Positions 61,819 to 64,000 of a stretch of DNA of 64,000 bases are shown one piece after another. A program made the translations under genes and the position numbers. Origin of the DNA: Methyloradius palustris (GTDB taxonomy: Bacteria; Pseudomonadota; Gammaproteobacteria; Burkholderiales; Methylophilaceae); the NCBI RefSeq assembly GCF_019703875.1, contig NZ_AP024110.1:2356001-2420000 (forward strand), read 5' to 3'. The notes under the pieces are model-generated. The model was not told where the DNA came from, searched no databases, and was given only the letters and a program-made list of their open reading frames with translations. Position 1 is the stretch's first letter. Every line of letters begins with the position of its first letter.

Positions 61819-61983
61819 TTAACGCTGGTGTTTTGTTGGATTAACTAATTTATACGCTTGCCCCGCTTTTGGCGTTGGCGGTAATGGCGCACCGCGTGTT
61901 GCCGTAACTTCATTACGAGTCGACGTATTTTGGTACTGACCAGACGTTGGTGCTTTAGTACCCGGTTTTAATGGCTTGCTCAT
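61819..61983 (-). CDS. YjzC-like small protein (54 residues)
   Basis: Short gene found by reading the minus strand. It starts MSKPLKPGTKAPTSGQYQN and ends GAPLPPTPKAGQAYKLVNP and a short tail. The KPG.KAP.SG.Y and P.PK.GQ.Y.L pattern resembles the YjzC family. AAGGAGAT is well placed before the ATG and a terminator follows directly. Function unknown; likely cytoplasmic. Confidence 0.75.
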   Translation of the reverse strand: MSKPLKPGTKAPTSGQYQNTSTRNEVTATRGAPLPPTPKAGQAYKLVNPTKHQR

Positions 61984-62200
61984 GGAAAATCTCCTTTATA
62001 AAAATGAGCATTTAAAACTGGGGAATCTCCACAAATACTTTGGCCTTGACTTAAGCCACTTGCATCAACGATACTCACTGCTGTCTAACGGCAGAGGTTT
62101 CTTTGGAAATCGTTTTCGCATGGGCAGCTCTAACTGCTCATGCGACCCCACCCTCTTCAAACCAACATTACTATTGGTCAGAAGTCTTTTCCTTACATGT

Positions 62201-63427
62201 TCAAGATGTAAGTTGATCTAAAAAATTACTTTTAACCTCCGCGCCGGTAATATTAGTTAAAAGCCTCCAATTTGAGGTTTCATGCCTTAGCTTACCGGCC
62301 ACAATTGCTGGGTGAATTCTAAGTTGACTAGCCAAAGCTACTGCATCAGCAAGAGTATGGGATGTTCTAACCTGAGAGGTATGCCATATAGCGGCAGGAA
62401 TCAAAGCTTCACGCGCTCCAGCATCTGCCTCCTCTTCTTCTTTACTATTTCTGGTTTTGTCTTCCAAGTTATCAGCTATAAATATATGACTTGTACCCAA
62501 GTGCATTCGGATGTGCTGCAATTCATGTAAAAGAGCAAACCAAAAATTATCGATGCGATCGTGTCTTAAAGTTAAGGCGACAATGGGTCTTCCTTCATCA
62601 AGCATTGCAGCGCCATCTAAATATGTTTTCTTAAAATGAGGCTCAATTACAAGAGCAATACCACTGTCTCTTAGATGACCCTGAGCTAATTTAGGACCTG
62701 TGTCGAAACGTGACAACTTCACCAAGTCCCTCATCCAGTCTTCATTGATAATATCTTTCTCGAATTTCTGTTTAATAGACATATTTCGAGCTTTTTTCAG
62801 CACACAAATACGCCAGGCAATTAAAGCGTACTCATTCATTTCTCTAGAACCGCTCTGGTACAACGGAGCACGAAGAAGAGCTGGTGACTGATTCGTTGTC
62901 CAAATTCCCCTCATGAATTTTGTGACGACCTCTTCTGCGTAATCCTTTAAATTCTTAACATTGATATCAAAATCGGAAAAGCAACCTCTATCAAACATTT
63001 CAGTTAGAGGAAACTTACTAAAATTGTATTGGGGTGCTTCTACATCGAAGCCTTCCTCTCCCGAAGCTGAAATCAAGATTTCTGCAGGAATACCCAAGCC
63101 TTTATGCAGCGCACGTATCATCGCAAGACTCAGAGGACGCTTACGAGATAAAACCTCAGACACTTTTGAAATAGAGCCGATAAGGGGCACTAAATCTTTT
63201 GTGCTAAGTTTTTGTTGATCAAGCCGAAACAATATTGCTTCAATAGGATCGGGAATGACTGGGGCAACCTTATCAGCTTCATATGCTTCAATAACTAATG
63301 CAAGAAGTTCAAGCTCAGCTTCTTCGTCCGAACCTGCAGCAAAGTCCGTACTCATCAAATCAGATAGACGAGACAGAGCCGCATCGTAATCACGCTGCTT
63401 CTTGATGACCCGTACTGATTGTTTCAT
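62201..63427 (-). CDS. HigA-type antitoxin fused to an ImmA/IrrE-like metallopeptidase
   Basis: 408 residues. Residues 1-120 read as a HigA antitoxin: DYDAALSRLSDLMSTD, ELELLALVIEAYE, then the HTH LSTKDLVPLIGSISKVSEVLSRKRPLSL. Residues about 230-390 form a zinc-peptidase-like domain with HELQH (H301-E302-x-x-H305) and EEEADAGAREALIP (third ligand region), as in ImmA/IrrE. AAGGAG precedes the ATG. The toxin gene is upstream, 14 bases away. The fusion differs from plain HigA (about 120 residues); the peptidase may turn over the antitoxin part. Confidence 0.88.
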   Translation of the reverse strand: MKQSVRVIKKQRDYDAALSRLSDLMSTDFAAGSDEEAELELLALVIEAYEADKVAPVIPDPIEAILFRLDQQKLSTKDLVPLIGSISKVSEVLSRKRPLSLAMIRALHKGLGIPAEILISASGEEGFDVEAPQYNFSKFPLTEMFDRGCFSDFDINVKNLKDYAEEVVTKFMRGIWTTNQSPALLRAPLYQSGSREMNEYALIAWRICVLKKARNMSIKQKFEKDIINEDWMRDLVKLSRFDTGPKLAQGHLRDSGIALVIEPHFKKTYLDGAAMLDEGRPIVALTLRHDRIDNFWFALLHELQHIRMHLGTSHIFIADNLEDKTRNSKEEEEADAGAREALIPAAIWHTSQVRTSHTLADAVALASQLRIHPAIVAGKLRHETSNWRLLTNITGAEVKSNFLDQLTS

Positions 63428-63441
63428 ATGATCTCCTTAAA

Positions 63442-63732
63442 TTACTCAGTGAAAGTTTGTTTACTATATTCAGCATGCGTTCCAATCCATTCGATAAGAA
63501 CCAGCCCGTTTTGATACTTAACCTTAACGACCAAACGATATGAATTACCCTTAATATTGAAGATAATTCGATTGTCAGATAAAAAACTTGCGGTAGCGTA
63601 GCGAGATTTAATATCCTGCGGCTCTATCCAATTAGAACGCTCTATATCATCGCGCCAAGCATCCAGAGGTCCTCTAGCATCTGCATGCTTCTTTTTAAAA
63701 TTATCTAGCTTTAATAGACCTATTAGCTGCAT
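63442..63732 (-). CDS. higB: HigB-family mRNA interferase toxin
   Basis: About 96 residues. MQLIGLLKLDNFKKKHADARGPLDAWRDDIERS, IFNIKGNSYRLVVKV and VLIEWIGTHAEYSK match the HigB toxin family (RelE-like fold, ribosome-dependent mRNA cleavage). ATG 63732 is preferred over TTG 63738. Gene order toxin then antitoxin, as in higBA. Promoter and operator lie just upstream. Confidence 0.92.
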   Translation of the reverse strand: MQLIGLLKLDNFKKKHADARGPLDAWRDDIERSNWIEPQDIKSRYATASFLSDNRIIFNIKGNSYRLVVKVKYQNGLVLIEWIGTHAEYSKQTFTE

Positions 63733-63764
63733 GCTCAACTACTTTAGTTCCCAATTTTTATAAT

Positions 63765-63794
63765 ATTATACTTTCCCATTTTGGGAAATGTCAA
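63765..63794 (-). promoter_or_regulatory. Sigma-70 promoter of higB-higA
   Basis: On the minus strand TTGACA (63789-63794), an 18-base spacer and TATAAT (63765-63770), both perfect consensus hexamers, about 33 bases before the toxin start. Confidence 0.9.
63772..63788. promoter_or_regulatory. Operator palindrome inside the promoter spacer
   Basis: TTTCCCATTTTGGGAAA is a perfect palindrome apart from its centre base. It fills almost the whole spacer between the -35 and -10 boxes, so bound HigA-type protein would block RNA polymerase. Autoregulation by HigA is known for the family. Confidence 0.8.
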
Positions 63795-63872
63795 CCAATG
63801 ATAACAACATGCTTTAATCAACGTGTTTTTCTAATCACGCTCAAGCTGAGTCAAATGTGTTTATCTGTGCTA

Positions 63873-63924
63873 GGTAAAAAGAAAGAGGGGTTAGATTTTC
63901 ATCTAACCCCTCTTTCTTTTTACC
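63873..63924. terminator. 52-bp perfect hairpin beside the tRNA gene
   Basis: Arms GGTAAAAAGAAAGAGGGGTT and four further paired bases on each side make a perfect 24-bp stem around TTTC. On the minus strand it lies eight bases after the tRNA and ends in a T-rich arm, so it terminates the tRNA transcript, and probably readthrough from the other side. Confidence 0.85.
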
Positions 63925-63931
63925 TGATTTT

Positions 63932-64000
63932 TGGTGGGCCCGGTCGGACTTGAACCGACGACCAAAGGATTATGAGTCCTCTGCTCTAACCAACTGAGCT
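63932..64000 (-). tRNA. tRNA with CAU anticodon (Met or Ile2), cut at window end
   Basis: On the minus strand the visible part runs from base 9 (AGCTCAGTTGG, the D arm) through anticodon stem-loop GGACTCATAATCC and T arm CGGTTCAAGTCCG to an encoded CCA. The anticodon CAU fits elongator tRNA-Met or the lysidine-modified tRNA-Ile2; the sequence alone does not settle which. The first eight bases lie outside the window. Confidence 0.93.

Noticed and set aside
61976..62221. 81-codon plus-strand ORF
   Set aside because: Overlaps the ribosome-binding site of the YjzC-like gene on the other strand and resembles no family.

Overview
The window looks like a chromosomal segment of a methylotrophic betaproteobacterium, most likely Methylophilaceae (Methylotenera-like). 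The main evidence is a lanthanide-type methanol dehydrogenase locus (xoxF, a XoxJ-type binding protein, a XoxG-type cytochrome). Two dispersed 'quinoprotein relay' genes (a SoxYZ-like carrier and a SoxH-like metallohydrolase), an MxaD-like protein and the small betaproteobacterial DUF3579 gene agree with this. No mxaF is present. All taxonomic statements are inference from gene content.

Layout. 1-6.7 kb: 3' part of mraZ, RNase P RNA, pyrC-rsmI, and divergently the conserved lpoA-yraN-diaA-dolP envelope/replication block, then DUF3579. 6.7-15.6 kb: a TlpA thioredoxin, a PilZ-like protein facing an EAL phosphodiesterase, trxA-rho-rpmE (type B), malic enzyme and an ArnT-like glycosyltransferase. 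15.6-23.8 kb: a molybdenum block. An outer-membrane porin heads the modABC operon, modE sits beside it, and moaA-mobA-mobB-moeA runs the other way. 24-27.5 kb: a VOC protein, a TonB-dependent receptor and the SoxYZ-like carrier.

27.6-29.7 kb is the most striking accessory region: five integron-type attC sites (58-60 bp, nearly identical to each other), each following a short same-strand ORF, with no integrase gene in the window. This is a cassette array of the CALIN type (cluster of attC sites lacking an integrase). It is followed by a MASE1-GGDEF cyclase, a frameshifted DUF2798 gene, an attC-like hairpin remnant and a soluble chemoreceptor with four tandem PAS domains.

35-41.5 kb: a LysR-controlled oxidoreductase/NmrA/pirin group that looks acquired, a small XRE regulator pair, an IhfB-like protein and cytochrome b561. 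41.7-48.4 kb: the quinoprotein-relay metallohydrolase, TonB plus an orphan histidine kinase, Bcp, PhoH and LplT. 48.5-54.1 kb: ndh, two related c-type cytochromes, xoxJ and xoxF, all on the minus strand. 54.3-61 kb: Pip, a BrkB/cyclic-nucleotide-binding fusion, TrhO, the MxaD-like protein and a second PAS chemoreceptor. 61-64 kb: small genes (DUF3892, a 54-residue YjzC-like protein), a toxin-antitoxin locus in which the HigA antitoxin is fused to an ImmA/IrrE-type metallopeptidase, and a CAU tRNA cut by the window end.

How the genes connect: methanol oxidation in the periplasm (XoxF to XoxG) feeds the respiratory chain, to which Ndh also supplies electrons. The SoxYZ-like, SoxH-like, XoxJ-like and MxaD-like proteins belong to families that accompany PQQ enzymes. 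The molybdenum block supplies cofactor to enzymes encoded elsewhere. Several c-di-GMP and chemotaxis genes suggest a motile, surface-sensing cell.
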